Source: Zobellia uliginosa (GTDB lineage Bacteria > Bacteroidota > Bacteroidia > Flavobacteriales > Flavobacteriaceae). From it: a stretch of DNA of 64,000 bases. This document shows, in pieces, positions 47,460 through 56,646 of this stretch (position 1 is its first letter; every line of letters starts with the position of its first letter). Where the stretch lies: the NCBI RefSeq assembly GCF_900156625.1, contig NZ_FTOB01000009.1, positions 55,542-119,541 of the forward strand, given 5' to 3'. The notes beneath the pieces were generated by a model, which saw only the letters and a list, made by a program, of their open reading frames with translations, did no database searches and was not told the DNA's origin. The position numbers and the translations under genes are program-made.

Positions 47460-47585
47460 ATGCCACAGGTGCCAAAAAAGAAAAAGCGAAATAAAAAGAA
47501 AATCCAGTACGTAACCTATATATTGCTATATATTTCAATACTAATTTTGAGTACTATTCTGATTATCACCCTATTGTACTATTAA
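47460..47585 (+). CDS. small single-pass membrane protein (41 aa), tentative
   Basis: The ATG at 47460 opens MPQVPKKKKRNKKKIQYVTY and continues with ~22 hydrophobic residues (ILLYISILILSTILIITLLYY). The pattern is a lysine-rich cytoplasmic tail followed by one membrane helix at the very C-terminus, hard to obtain by chance. A longer in-frame start at 47385 adds residues without such character. It lies in the regulatory gap between susC and the hybrid regulator, on the regulator's strand. I do not know the family. Confidence 0.45.
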   Translation: MPQVPKKKKRNKKKIQYVTYILLYISILILSTILIITLLYY

Positions 47586-47795
47586 AACACCCCGTTCACC
47601 CCAATACATCACCGTTGAATGGACGTGTTTCCCCCTAAACCTTAAAACGGAGCATTAAGGATAAGATCAGAAAGAACGATTGTAATTTTAGTACGTATTG
47701 GCCCATTGTGGTAGGTTTATATAAGGCCTTACGACCGAAAAATATACATAAAGAAATCAAGGCAGACCGGTACATTTTCAAAAACAGACGAAACC

Positions 47796-50700
47796 ATGAC
47801 CACCAAACACTACTATCACCCAATCAAAATGCTACTCGTAGTGCTAGCGGTCTTATTCATGCCGACACCTAACTTTTCCCAAAAAACAGAAGGAGAAAGT
47901 GCCATACAAAAAGGATTGGCCTTTAATCGTTTTTTTGCCAAGGACGGACTTCCCGATAACAGGGTGAGAAGTATCTACCAAGACAAAAAAGGATTTATTT
48001 GGATAGGCACGATGAACGGCCTATGCCGATACGATGGGTATAACTTTAAGCAATTTTCAAAAAATGTACAGGGTAACGGTATTGCGGGAAATTGGGTATA
48101 TGCCATAGCCGAAGATGAGAAAGAGAATATTTGGATAGGCTCTACCGAAGGCCTAAGTAAGATCGAACGCAACAAAGACTCCATTCTAAATTTCAAAACC
48201 TCCGATTTTTTGCCCCATAAGGAAATCAAATCCCTTTATATCGACCAAAAACAACGTCTATGGATCGGCACGAAAAAGGGGCTCAGCCTATTGGAAATCA
48301 AAACCGGCAAAGTACATCAGTTTAAAGATTACCCGCTCAACAATGCCGTAAATGTCATCGCTCCTGACGAAAAGGGACATATATGGGTGAGTTGTGAAAC
48401 AGGTATCGTACGCTTTGATGAAAAAAACCTATCACAAACCTATTTCCCCTTTGATGTAAAACCCAACGCCTATAACGATAGAATATGGGACATACTTTTT
48501 GTACAAGACGAACTATGGGTTGCCAGTGGCGGTGATGGTATCTATCGTTCAAAAACCGATTCACTAACCGCTCACGGGGGAAGTGCCTTTCAAAAACTAT
48601 TTCTTGGCGATGGGGTTTCCCCGAATCTTGAAATTTACGACCTCACCATGGACAATTCGGGTGATATTTGGTTGGGAACCACGCAGGGATTAGGTAAAAT
48701 AGAAAGACAAAACCCTAATGGAAACGATGGCCCGATTATTTTTTATCAGCAACATTACCTAAACGATTACAGTCTTAGCAACGATCGAATATTCAAGCTA
48801 AACTTTGATGCAGGTAACAACTTATGGATCGGTAGCAATCTCGGATTAAGCACCTTGCTCAACCGAAACCGGAATTTTTCAAATTTCAGTTTTACCAAAA
48901 GTACGAACAAAGACGAAGTAAGGGGCATCACGGCCATACCGGAAGGCGACCTATGGTATACCACATCCTCAAAGGGAACATCGGGTATCACAAATGAAGA
49001 TGGAACCATTAAAAAATTGGGACTGAATATGGGCCCCGAGGCCAATATGGGGCGTTCTATAGCGTCTTTGGATCAAAAATTGTTTATCGGGTCTCTCGAC
49101 GGCCTTGTAATAAAAGACCTGAAAACCGGATACGTACAACATCTATTACCCGGTAAAAATGTGTTCAGTCTTTTGCTCGACACCGCCGATAACAAAGCCT
49201 ACATTGGCACTATAAGCGGACTTTTCGCTTACGATATGCAAAAAAACACCTTGGCCAGTAAGCTCCCACTGCTGAAAGGATTTGTACGATCACTCTACAA
49301 ATCGCCTGATGGGGCCATATATGCAGGAATAGACGGCCCCTTCATCTATAAAAAAGACCCAGAGGGAGATTTTGCCCCCTTGGCCATACCTGAGCACTTT
49401 TTCGGTTCTATGATCAATGCCATGGAAGAGGATAACGAGGGCCATTTGTGGATCGGTACGGAAAGTGGACTCAACAAACTCACCAAAAACGGAAGTGCCA
49501 CATATACCTGCGAATTGATCGGTGTGGGCGAAGGCCTCGCCGATAAATCGGTACACGGCCTGATCATAGACAACGAAAACAACCTCTGGATCAGCAGCAT
49601 CAAAGGCTTGATGCGGTACAGCGATAAAGAAAAGCATTTTGAATATTTCCTGCCCAACTTGATCTTTAGTCCCTCATGCTTTTACAAAAAGGGCGATACC
49701 GCCTTTTTCTTTGGTCATGCCAATGGATTTATCCGTTTTGACCCCAAGCTAATTTCCTTTACCAAAAGTCCGCCCGACGTACTCATTACCGGTTTTCGAA
49801 TCTTAAACAAAGCCGTCAAGGTCAAAGAACGGATCAATGGCGATGTTATACTTGACAAACAAATCTTCAATACCGACAACATCACCCTAAATTATAAAAA
49901 CGACATGTTTACTTTGGAATATGCCAATATTAATGGCAGTTTCGAAAAAAGTAGGGACTACGCCTATAAACTAGAGGGGTTCGACAATGATTGGGTCTAC
50001 AACAAGAGCGAGGAACACACGGCCACCTATACCAACCTGAATCCGGGCACCTACACCTTTATTGTCAAGGCCAAAGACCACAGTGGCTCTTGGAACTCAA
50101 AACCCACAAAACTCAGCATTAGCGTTTTGCCCCCACCCTGGAAGACCTGGTGGGCCATTTTGACCTATGTGGCCATCATAAACGGACTCATTTACATTTT
50201 TATCCGATACCGAACGGCAAATGCCAGAAAGGAAAGCGAACTGCTTCTTGAAAAGCGGGAAAAAGAACAAATGAAAGAACTGAACAATTTAAAACTACAG
50301 TTTTTTACCAACATTTCCCATGAGTTCAGAACCCCGCTCACCTTGATTTCAGGGCCAATAAAGGATATCATCTCCAACAATACCATATCGGTCGATATTC
50401 GAAAAAAAGCCAAGATCATCAAGAGAAACAGTGACAAGCTCATACACTTGATCGACGAGCTGATTACCTTTAGGAAACTTGAAAAAGGGGGACTCGTCCT
50501 TAAACCGACGCCCATCAACATTCTTCATTTTGTGCAAGAAATCAGTGAAAGTTTCCAACTGTTCGCTGAAGGAAAGGAAGTTATCATCAATTGTCACAGC
50601 CTTTTAAAAGACAATGTCATATTGGCCGATCCCTCCCACCTCTATAAAGCGATCAACAACCTAATGGCCAATGCCCTAAAGTTTTGTTCCGAAGGTTCGG

Positions 50701-51875
50701 TGGTACAAATCAAGATCAAGGCCCAGAAAAAACTGGATGCCCCCCAAAAGGAAATATGCGATTCGTGGATTCGTATCTCCGTAAGCAATTCAGGCCCCAA
50801 TATTTCCAAGGAAAACCTCGTACGTATTTTTGACCGCTATTACAAAGGAAACGATGCCCATGGAGGAACGGGCATAGGTTTATCGCTAGCCAAGGAACTC
50901 GTTGAACTACACAACGGAAGCATCCACGCCAAAAGCGACCACCAGACAACGGAATTCACCATCCTCCTACCGAAAGGAAATGTCACTTCCCTCCTAGAGG
51001 ATACGAATACAGACCCCGCATCATTCCCGAAAATACTTGCATTGGAACCCTATCTGGGCGACGACCGGTCTTTTGACGAAACCCAGGAAACTACCTATGG
51101 GGAACCCGGAAAAATGCATATCCTGTTAGTAGACGACAATAACGAGCTTCTAGAATACCTAAGCCTGCTACTGAAAGACGATTTTATCATAAAAACGGCC
51201 AGTAACGGCCTTGAAGCCCTCGAAGTGGTGGAAAAAACGCCTCCTGATGTAATCGTTAGCGATGTGCTAATGCCCAAAATGGACGGATATGGCCTATGCC
51301 AAAGCCTTAAAGAAAATCAGAAGACCCTACACATCCCCGTTATCTTACTGACCGCCAAGACCATGACCGAAGAAAAGATGAGGGGACTTCATCTCGGGGC
51401 CGATGCCTATTTGGAAAAACCCTTTGACCCCGACATCCTTAAAACCCGGATCCACGCACTGGTAAAAAGCAGGAAAATGCTCATTCAAAAACTGGCCAAG
51501 GAACAGGTGGTAGATTCTTCGGCATTTACAAAAAATCCTATAGACGAGGCCTTTATACAGAAAGTAGTAGAACACATTACAGCGAATTTGGATAATGGGG
51601 ACTTTAGCGTGGAAGAGCTAAGTGAAAAAATGTCGATGAGCCGAAGCAACTTATTTCGAAAGGTAAAGAACATCTCAAAAATGAGTCCCGTAGAATTCAT
51701 CTACTACATTCGATTGCAAAATGGAATGAAGCTACTCTTGGAAAGAAAATTCAACATTTCTGAAATTGCTTGGCAAGTCGGTTTTAAAAATCCCTCGAGT
51801 TTTAGCAAATCATTCAAAAAGCAATACGGAAAATCGCCTACCGAATACCTCAACGATATATTGGACAACGGTTAG
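47796..51875 (+). CDS. hybrid two-component system regulator (HTCS) of PUL2
   Basis: 1359 residues with signal peptide (MLLVVLAVLFMPTPNFSQ). Propeller blades fill ~40-690 (GFIWIGTMNGLCRYDGYNF, NIWIGSTEGLSKI, RLWIGTKKGLSLL, HLWIGTESGLNKL). A Y_Y_Y domain lies at ~690-775 (FTLEYANINGSFEKSRDYAY) and a membrane helix at ~785-805 (WWAILTYVAIINGLIYIFI). The kinase has FFTNISHEFRTPLTLI (~836-851) and GGTGIGLSLAKEL. A receiver begins ILLVDDNNELLEY (~1109) with phospho-Asp in VIVSDVLMPKMDG, and an AraC domain ends the chain (MSMSRSNLFRKVK, FKNPSSFSKSFKKQYGKSP). It should sense a product of the lyases in the periplasm and activate the divergent susC operon and perhaps the uronate genes. Confidence 0.96.
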   Translation: MTTKHYYHPIKMLLVVLAVLFMPTPNFSQKTEGESAIQKGLAFNRFFAKDGLPDNRVRSIYQDKKGFIWIGTMNGLCRYDGYNFKQFSKNVQGNGIAGNWVYAIAEDEKENIWIGSTEGLSKIERNKDSILNFKTSDFLPHKEIKSLYIDQKQRLWIGTKKGLSLLEIKTGKVHQFKDYPLNNAVNVIAPDEKGHIWVSCETGIVRFDEKNLSQTYFPFDVKPNAYNDRIWDILFVQDELWVASGGDGIYRSKTDSLTAHGGSAFQKLFLGDGVSPNLEIYDLTMDNSGDIWLGTTQGLGKIERQNPNGNDGPIIFYQQHYLNDYSLSNDRIFKLNFDAGNNLWIGSNLGLSTLLNRNRNFSNFSFTKSTNKDEVRGITAIPEGDLWYTTSSKGTSGITNEDGTIKKLGLNMGPEANMGRSIASLDQKLFIGSLDGLVIKDLKTGYVQHLLPGKNVFSLLLDTADNKAYIGTISGLFAYDMQKNTLASKLPLLKGFVRSLYKSPDGAIYAGIDGPFIYKKDPEGDFAPLAIPEHFFGSMINAMEEDNEGHLWIGTESGLNKLTKNGSATYTCELIGVGEGLADKSVHGLIIDNENNLWISSIKGLMRYSDKEKHFEYFLPNLIFSPSCFYKKGDTAFFFGHANGFIRFDPKLISFTKSPPDVLITGFRILNKAVKVKERINGDVILDKQIFNTDNITLNYKNDMFTLEYANINGSFEKSRDYAYKLEGFDNDWVYNKSEEHTATYTNLNPGTYTFIVKAKDHSGSWNSKPTKLSISVLPPPWKTWWAILTYVAIINGLIYIFIRYRTANARKESELLLEKREKEQMKELNNLKLQFFTNISHEFRTPLTLISGPIKDIISNNTISVDIRKKAKIIKRNSDKLIHLIDELITFRKLEKGGLVLKPTPINILHFVQEISESFQLFAEGKEVIINCHSLLKDNVILADPSHLYKAINNLMANALKFCSEGSVVQIKIKAQKKLDAPQKEICDSWIRISVSNSGPNISKENLVRIFDRYYKGNDAHGGTGIGLSLAKELVELHNGSIHAKSDHQTTEFTILLPKGNVTSLLEDTNTDPASFPKILALEPYLGDDRSFDETQETTYGEPGKMHILLVDDNNELLEYLSLLLKDDFIIKTASNGLEALEVVEKTPPDVIVSDVLMPKMDGYGLCQSLKENQKTLHIPVILLTAKTMTEEKMRGLHLGADAYLEKPFDPDILKTRIHALVKSRKMLIQKLAKEQVVDSSAFTKNPIDEAFIQKVVEHITANLDNGDFSVEELSEKMSMSRSNLFRKVKNISKMSPVEFIYYIRLQNGMKLLLERKFNISEIAWQVGFKNPSSFSKSFKKQYGKSPTEYLNDILDNG

Positions 51876-51893
51876 GGGCATTCCCTCGTACGC

Positions 51894-51907
51894 GCTTTTT
51901 TAAAAGC
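51894..51907. terminator. weak hairpin between convergent HTCS and Kelch genes
   Basis: GCTTTTTTAAAAGC is self-complementary and lies 19 bases after the HTCS stop. The stem is short and A/T-rich, so termination is plausible but uncertain. Confidence 0.3.
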
Positions 51908-51947
51908 AGGCAAAGTAGTTACATTTTACACCTTGCTCCGGAAAGCA

Positions 51948-53270
51948 TTATTTGACGATCAGTTCAATAGTTTCTTTGATGCCGCCATTGTACACAATTT
52001 CAATCGATGCCGTTTCCTTTGCGCCCTTACCAAGGTGTTTGACCTCAATTTTGAATTCTTCGCCGGCATCGACCAGAAAATATTCGGTCTGCGATTGGAT
52101 CTTAAAATTTTCCTTTGCCCCGCCTATGAGTTGAATAGAACTGACAAAACTTGCCGTATTACCGTGGGCATTTTTAACGGTAATCGATTGAATGCCTCCC
52201 GATGCTATTTTGGCCTTGCTTGGAACGATAAGCTCCGAAGCTTTCAAGGTTTCCCCTACAGGTTCATCCTTATGGTATACCTCCATATTGTGCTGGGTTC
52301 CCCCTCCCCTTTTAGGTGATCCCGCGGCGATATAAATACCTTCGCCCGACAAGATGGCCTGGGTACCATGTCTGGGGTAATGCATCGGGGCCTTATTCGA
52401 CCATGTTCCCGTCTCGGGCTTATACGCTTCTACAATTTTATAGGCAGGTCCTTTCTTTTCCCCTTCGCCCCCCATTACATACAGCTCGTTTTTAAAAGCC
52501 ATAATTCCCGGGGCTGCCCTAGGTGTCGGCAAATCGTTTTCCAATGTAGACCATTGGCCGGTTTTAAAGTCATAGGTATCAACGGTACCGATCAAGGGAG
52601 CAAAAACCCCGCCTTCACCTCCTGATTGCCGCCCTCCTACGGCATATAAGGTATGATCGATAACCGCCGCATGGAAGTGGTCCCTCTGTTGGGATGCATT
52701 TTCCAAAACCGTCCACGTATTATTTTTTGGGTCATAAGCATCGAACCAATTCACATAACCGCCATCATGCCCTATGGTATTTCCACCTATCAAATAAAAC
52801 ACATCATTGTAAACGACCAAGCCAGCGCCTCCTCGTCTACGTTCTTTAGGTATCTCAGGACCTTTTATCCATCGATCGGTCGGAGGGTGGTACAACCAAA
52901 CGGCCTCTTCGGGTATCTCCCTGGGAAATTCGTTGGTTTTAAACGCTCCTATGACCCAAACGAACCCCTTGTAAAAAGTCGCCTGAAAATGATTGAATTC
53001 CTTTGGGGCCTTGTTTGCCGCCTTTTTCCAAGAGTTATTCTTAAAATCGTACAACTCCAAGGTTTGTGCCGATTCCCTTCCTCCAAACAAAATAAAACGA
53101 TCCCCGGCCTGTACAAAAGAACACTCGTGCCGTGCCGTATAATTCTCGCTTTCGTTTTTGTCGATCCATTGATCTCCATTTTTTTCGGTAGTTTGACCGT
53201 TTATAAAAATAGGGGCCAAAAACAAAACAAAGCTTCCTAGAAGTTTGCTAGCGATATCGATTTTTTTCAT
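51948..53270 (-). CDS. secreted Kelch-repeat propeller protein
   Basis: 440 residues, signal peptide MKKIDIASKLLGSFVLFLAP ending near NGQ. Six Kelch-type blades are visible (GDRFILFGGRESAQTLELYD, GFVWVIGAFKTNEF, DVFYLIGGNTIGHDGG, HTLYAVGGRQSGGEGG, NELYVMGGEGEKKGP, EGIYIAAGSPKRGGG). A beta-sandwich tail of ~90 residues follows (SELIVPSKAKIASGG, TASIEIVYNGGIKETIEL). Similar proteins bind sugars or serve as structural partners; some resemble galactose oxidase or sialate mutarotase, but no catalytic residues were identified. It converges with the PUL2 regulator and probably belongs to PUL2. Confidence 0.75.
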   Translation of the reverse strand: MKKIDIASKLLGSFVLFLAPIFINGQTTEKNGDQWIDKNESENYTARHECSFVQAGDRFILFGGRESAQTLELYDFKNNSWKKAANKAPKEFNHFQATFYKGFVWVIGAFKTNEFPREIPEEAVWLYHPPTDRWIKGPEIPKERRRGGAGLVVYNDVFYLIGGNTIGHDGGYVNWFDAYDPKNNTWTVLENASQQRDHFHAAVIDHTLYAVGGRQSGGEGGVFAPLIGTVDTYDFKTGQWSTLENDLPTPRAAPGIMAFKNELYVMGGEGEKKGPAYKIVEAYKPETGTWSNKAPMHYPRHGTQAILSGEGIYIAAGSPKRGGGTQHNMEVYHKDEPVGETLKASELIVPSKAKIASGGIQSITVKNAHGNTASFVSSIQLIGGAKENFKIQSQTEYFLVDAGEEFKIEVKHLGKGAKETASIEIVYNGGIKETIELIVK

Positions 53271-53361
53271 AATTTAAACTGAGAGCGGTTATTGACTTTT
53301 CAAATTTAGTATTAATCGAATCCTAAAAAAGGATTTCCATACATTTCTAAAAATAGTCCCT

Positions 53362-53921
53362 ATACCTAAATACGCTTCCCTTCTTATAATCCTTGTCTTA
53401 CTCATTTCGGCAGATCTCCATTCACAAGAATGGAACTAAAGGAACAACCGGATCGCAGTGAGTTTTGATGGAAACAGCGCCGCCGACAATGCCTATAAAT
53501 GGCCTACGGGCGACCCCGATGATTGGGGGGGCGGCCGTAGCCTCTGGAGCCATCGTCACTAAACTAGGGCTGCAGGATAAAATAGTGCACTTTTCGTATA
53601 ACAACTTTATTGACGCCCCAGCAGGGCCCGATGCGGAAAATGAGCTAAAAATAAGTTGTGACGGACTCGTAGAACGATGGAACTTCGACCCCAAGGTATT
53701 TTTTTGACATTACCCTAGCATTAAAACCCGCTATTCAAAATTTGGCCAAGAAAATCGGAAAATCCACCAAGGAAGACTCGAATATACAATGGATGTATAA
53801 ACGGATACAGGCCCACAGCGGTGGCGATGCCGATAGTTCAGATTGTGGAATGTTCTATTATTTTCTAGTGGGTGACCACAATGCAACCCCTGAAAAATTC
53901 AAGGCCTTTATTGGAGAGTGA
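53362..53921 (+). pseudogene. decayed secreted-protein gene (nonsense + two homopolymer frameshifts + internal loss)
   Basis: One frame reads a signal peptide (PKYASLLIILVLLISADLHS, then QEWN), a TAA stop, and, still in frame, RIAVSFDGNSAADNAYKWPT and GDPDDWG. At a run of seven G (53524-53530) the text moves to the next frame and continues AVASGAIVTKLGLQDKIVHF, YNNFIDAPAGPDAENELKI, LVERWNFDPKVFF. At a run of seven T it shifts again to DITLALKPAIQNLAKKIGK, IQWMYKRIQAHSGGDADSSD and FYYFLVGD, ending at 53919-53921. Removing one base from each run restores the frame. The upstream codon at the start is ATA, not ATG. From memory, this is a secreted protein family of unknown function common in marine bacteria, and the middle appears deleted. 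Confidence 0.75.
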
Positions 53922-53994
53922 ATCCCCAACTCATCGGGCCTTTAGGAGTTAACGCCAAAACGATTCCCATAGACAGGGAAACAAAACCTACAGA

Positions 53995-54570
53995 TCAGGC
54001 CCTATCGGTCAAAACTTTTAGTGCCCCCAGTATTTCTGCTACTCCCATTCTTTCGGTGTAGTTGGCCTCAACATGGGCCGCCTCAATGGTTTGGTCGGTA
54101 TTGATTATAAAAGTGGCGGGTACAGGAAGGGTTTTAGATCCATCACCGTTCAAAAGGGTCAAATCACGTCTTCCGTGGTAATCATCTCCTGGATCGAACT
54201 GAAGCTTATAGGCCTTGATCATCTTCTGATCCGCATCACTAAGCACCTCATAATCCAAACTGTTCTTTTCTTTTGCGGTAAGGGCGTTATCTGGACTTTG
54301 CGGACTTATTGCCAAAAATGAAGCTCCATACGATTTAATTTCCGCCAAATTCTTTTGTACCTCCCTTAGGTCTAGGTTACAAATCGGACACCATTCCCCA
54401 CGGTAAAACTTGATGATTACAATTCCTGATTTTAACATTTCGGTAAGCGAGACGTTCTTACCTATGGCGTTCGGCAAGGAAAAATCGGGAGCCTTGTCGC
54501 CTACTGACAAGCCTTTGACATGGGCCGCATTTGAAATGACCCGTTTTTGAAAATCTTGTAATTCACTCAT
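53995..54570 (-). CDS. peroxiredoxin-like (AhpC/TSA) protein
   Basis: 191 residues, no signal peptide. Thioredoxin fold with GDKAPDFSLPNAIGKNVSL and the active site FYRGEWCPICNLDLRE (peroxidatic candidate C61, second Cys C64), then SYGASFLAISPQSPDN and PATFIINTDQTIEAAHVEA. The CPxC spacing is typical of the peroxiredoxin-like family that reduces peroxides with thiols. It lies between two sets of gene remnants and has no obvious operon partner. Confidence 0.85.
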   Translation of the reverse strand: MSELQDFQKRVISNAAHVKGLSVGDKAPDFSLPNAIGKNVSLTEMLKSGIVIIKFYRGEWCPICNLDLREVQKNLAEIKSYGASFLAISPQSPDNALTAKEKNSLDYEVLSDADQKMIKAYKLQFDPGDDYHGRRDLTLLNGDGSKTLPVPATFIINTDQTIEAAHVEANYTERMGVAEILGALKVLTDRA

Positions 54571-54975
54571 GGCAATCTTATTGGTTTCGGCTAATGTAGG
54601 CCTTTTTTTGCTTTGTGCTTTTGAGTCCCTTGATTTCCTTTTCAGGTCAAGTCTTCCGTACGTTACGTTGTTCGTTTAGAATAAGATCTAGGAACCGTCA
54701 TTTATTCCGGAAAAACCAGTCAAAGCCTTTGAAGGCTTTAAGGGTAGGGAGTTCAAAAAACAGAGAAAAAAACTACGGGACAAGGATTAAAATCCCGTTA
54801 TAGCTTTCTAAAATTCCCAAAATCAATTTTGTCATTTCCTCAACAAGACGCCGACAATCGCAACAACAATAGGGCCTAGAGCGAATCTCGGCTATCGACA
54901 AAACAACAAAAAGAAGTCCTGTATTATTATTTTATCACTTTTATTGTTTTCATTTTTATAAATTAGTAATCAAAT
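54571..54975. other. intergenic region upstream of the peroxiredoxin gene
   Basis: About 400 bases. A short inverted repeat (AAAGCCTTTGAAGGCTTT, 54724-54741) is the only structure noticed. Just before 54976 a hydrophobic reading (FITFIVFIFIN) followed by two stop codons looks like the decayed signal peptide of the SusC remnant. Confidence 0.4.
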
Positions 54976-55158
54976 GCACAAACCGTCATTGGCGGTACGG
55001 TAACGGACGGAGAAACGGGCACCCCCTTGCCTGGAGTCAACGTAGTCGCCGGAACCAAAGGTGCCATCACTGATTTTGATGGAAAATACGAATTGAACAT
55101 TTCAAATGACATTAAGGTCATTGAATTTTCGTCCTTGGGATTTGCCGCAAAGTATTGA
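54976..55158 (+). pseudogene. SusC/TonB-dependent receptor remnant (N-terminal regulatory domain only)
   Basis: The frame from 54976 reads AQTVIGGTVTDGETGTPLPG, then VNVVAGTKGAITDFDGKYEL and VIEFSSLGFAAK, a textbook carboxypeptidase-like regulatory domain of SusC proteins. It stops at 55156-55158 after ~60 codons with no plug or barrel. TAG and TAA codons sit in the place of the signal peptide. The remaining ~950 residues are gone; the sequence runs directly into a different gene fragment. Confidence 0.85.
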
Positions 55159-55346
55159 AGGTACCGGCCACCAGTGTTTTCGCCAAAATACGGCTTGACA
55201 ATGGAAAAACAAGACGGCACGAATTTTATTGGGGTTCCGGTTATCTATCACAATCTACCCGAAGCATTGGACTCTCGGGAAAAGAAAAAGAGATTAAGGT
55301 TTTCGACCCTAATGGAAATGAAACCCTAATCCATCCCAAACCATAA
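55159..55346 (+). pseudogene. C-terminal ASPIC/UnbV fragment of a VCBS-repeat protein
   Basis: In another frame the sequence continues FAKIRLDNGKTRRHEFYWGS, GYLSQSTRSIGLSGKEKEIK and VFDPNGNETLIHPKP, then stops at 55346. This matches the ASPIC/UnbV domain that closes FG-GAP/VCBS (CRTAC-like) secreted proteins often encoded next to SusC/D pairs. Only ~60 residues remain. The junction with the SusC fragment points to a single deletion. Confidence 0.75.
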
Positions 55347-55556
55347 AGTCGCACCGCAAATAAAAAACAACGATTGTCAGTTACAGCAAGTCTCCATATC
55401 GAAAGACATTACAACTTGTACGGCCTATTAAAACCCTCCTTTAGGCCCATGTACCCGTATCGGTCAAAGACTCCCCTTCGATGGGTTCCCTGTGCAATTT
55501 TAAAAAGAAACCTAAGACACCTTAGGGGCAGCGTCTTATAATTAAATGTACCGTAA

Positions 55557-56468
55557 ATGAAACTAGCATCAATAGACATTGGATCAAATGCCATACGACT
55601 TCAAGTAGTCAAAGTATACGAAGACGAAGATTTAGTCAGTTTTAAAAACCTACAGCTATTGCGCTTTCCCTTGCGATTGGGCCATGATGTGTTTTCCCAA
55701 GGAGAAATATCGCAGCCCACCAAGGAGAAATTCATTAAGTTGATGAGCACCTTTAAGCATCTTATCGACCTGTACGAAGTAGAAGATTACTATGCCGTAG
55801 CTACGTCGGCCATGAGGGAAGCCCGTAATGGTACGGAAGTGAGCGATCACATCAACAAAGAGGTAGGCATGAAAATCAACGTCATCACCGGAAAAAAGGA
55901 AGCCAGCATTCTGAACAAGGCCATTAAACCGACACTGAAAAACAGAAAATATGTGCATATCGATGTCGGTGGCGGAAGTACGGAACTCAACTTACTTGAA
56001 GGCGGGCAGCTGTTACAGAGCCGGTCGTTCAAAATAGGATCGGTCAGGCAATTGACCGCAAAAGAACGGGCGGAAGTTTTTGCCGACATGAAAGAATGGA
56101 TCCACTCCACAAGCTTTCAAAAATCAAAGAATATTGTTGGAATAGGCACGGGCGGAAATATTAACCGCTTGTACGGATTGGCCAATAAGGCCTCCAACAT
56201 GGCCATATCCTTTGCCGAGCTCAAAGCCTTGCGGGCCTATGTTAGCGAGTTCACTTATGAACAGCGGATGTCCATCCTCAAAATGAATCCCGACAGGGCC
56301 GATGTTATTGTTCCGGCTTCGGAAATATATTTACGGGTCTTAAAGGAAATGGGAAGCGACCAAATCCTTGTCCCTAAAGTCGGATTAAAAGACGGTCTTA
56401 TTTACGAATTATACGAACAAAGAACCCATAAAAACCTAGACAAGATAGAATATCTGGGCTATCTCTAA
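55557..56468 (+). CDS. Ppx/GppA-family exopolyphosphatase
   Basis: 303 residues: the two-lobed actin-like catalytic unit without the C-terminal HD-type domain of E. coli Ppx (513 aa). Signatures: SIDIGSNAIRL at the N-terminus (phosphate loop), VATSAMREARN, HIDVGGGSTELNLLEGG (around residue 136), GIGTGGNINRL, ADVIVPASEIYLRVL and a closing LKDGLIYELYE. It should hydrolyse inorganic polyphosphate or pppGpp in the cytosol. It follows the decayed region and is probably monocistronic. Confidence 0.9.
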   Translation: MKLASIDIGSNAIRLQVVKVYEDEDLVSFKNLQLLRFPLRLGHDVFSQGEISQPTKEKFIKLMSTFKHLIDLYEVEDYYAVATSAMREARNGTEVSDHINKEVGMKINVITGKKEASILNKAIKPTLKNRKYVHIDVGGGSTELNLLEGGQLLQSRSFKIGSVRQLTAKERAEVFADMKEWIHSTSFQKSKNIVGIGTGGNINRLYGLANKASNMAISFAELKALRAYVSEFTYEQRMSILKMNPDRADVIVPASEIYLRVLKEMGSDQILVPKVGLKDGLIYELYEQRTHKNLDKIEYLGYL

Positions 56469-56646
56469 ACCTTCGTACCATAAGCATGGTCGTACCTGCA
56501 CGCTTGCCTATCATCAAAGGGGGACGTTTTCACCGATTCCTTGGAATTCCTTGGGTTACACCCCTAATTCCTGTTTTGGCACTTCACAATATAACAGGAA
56601 AGTGGCTACCTTTATGACCCAAGTTGAATCAACAAGAAACTAAGCT

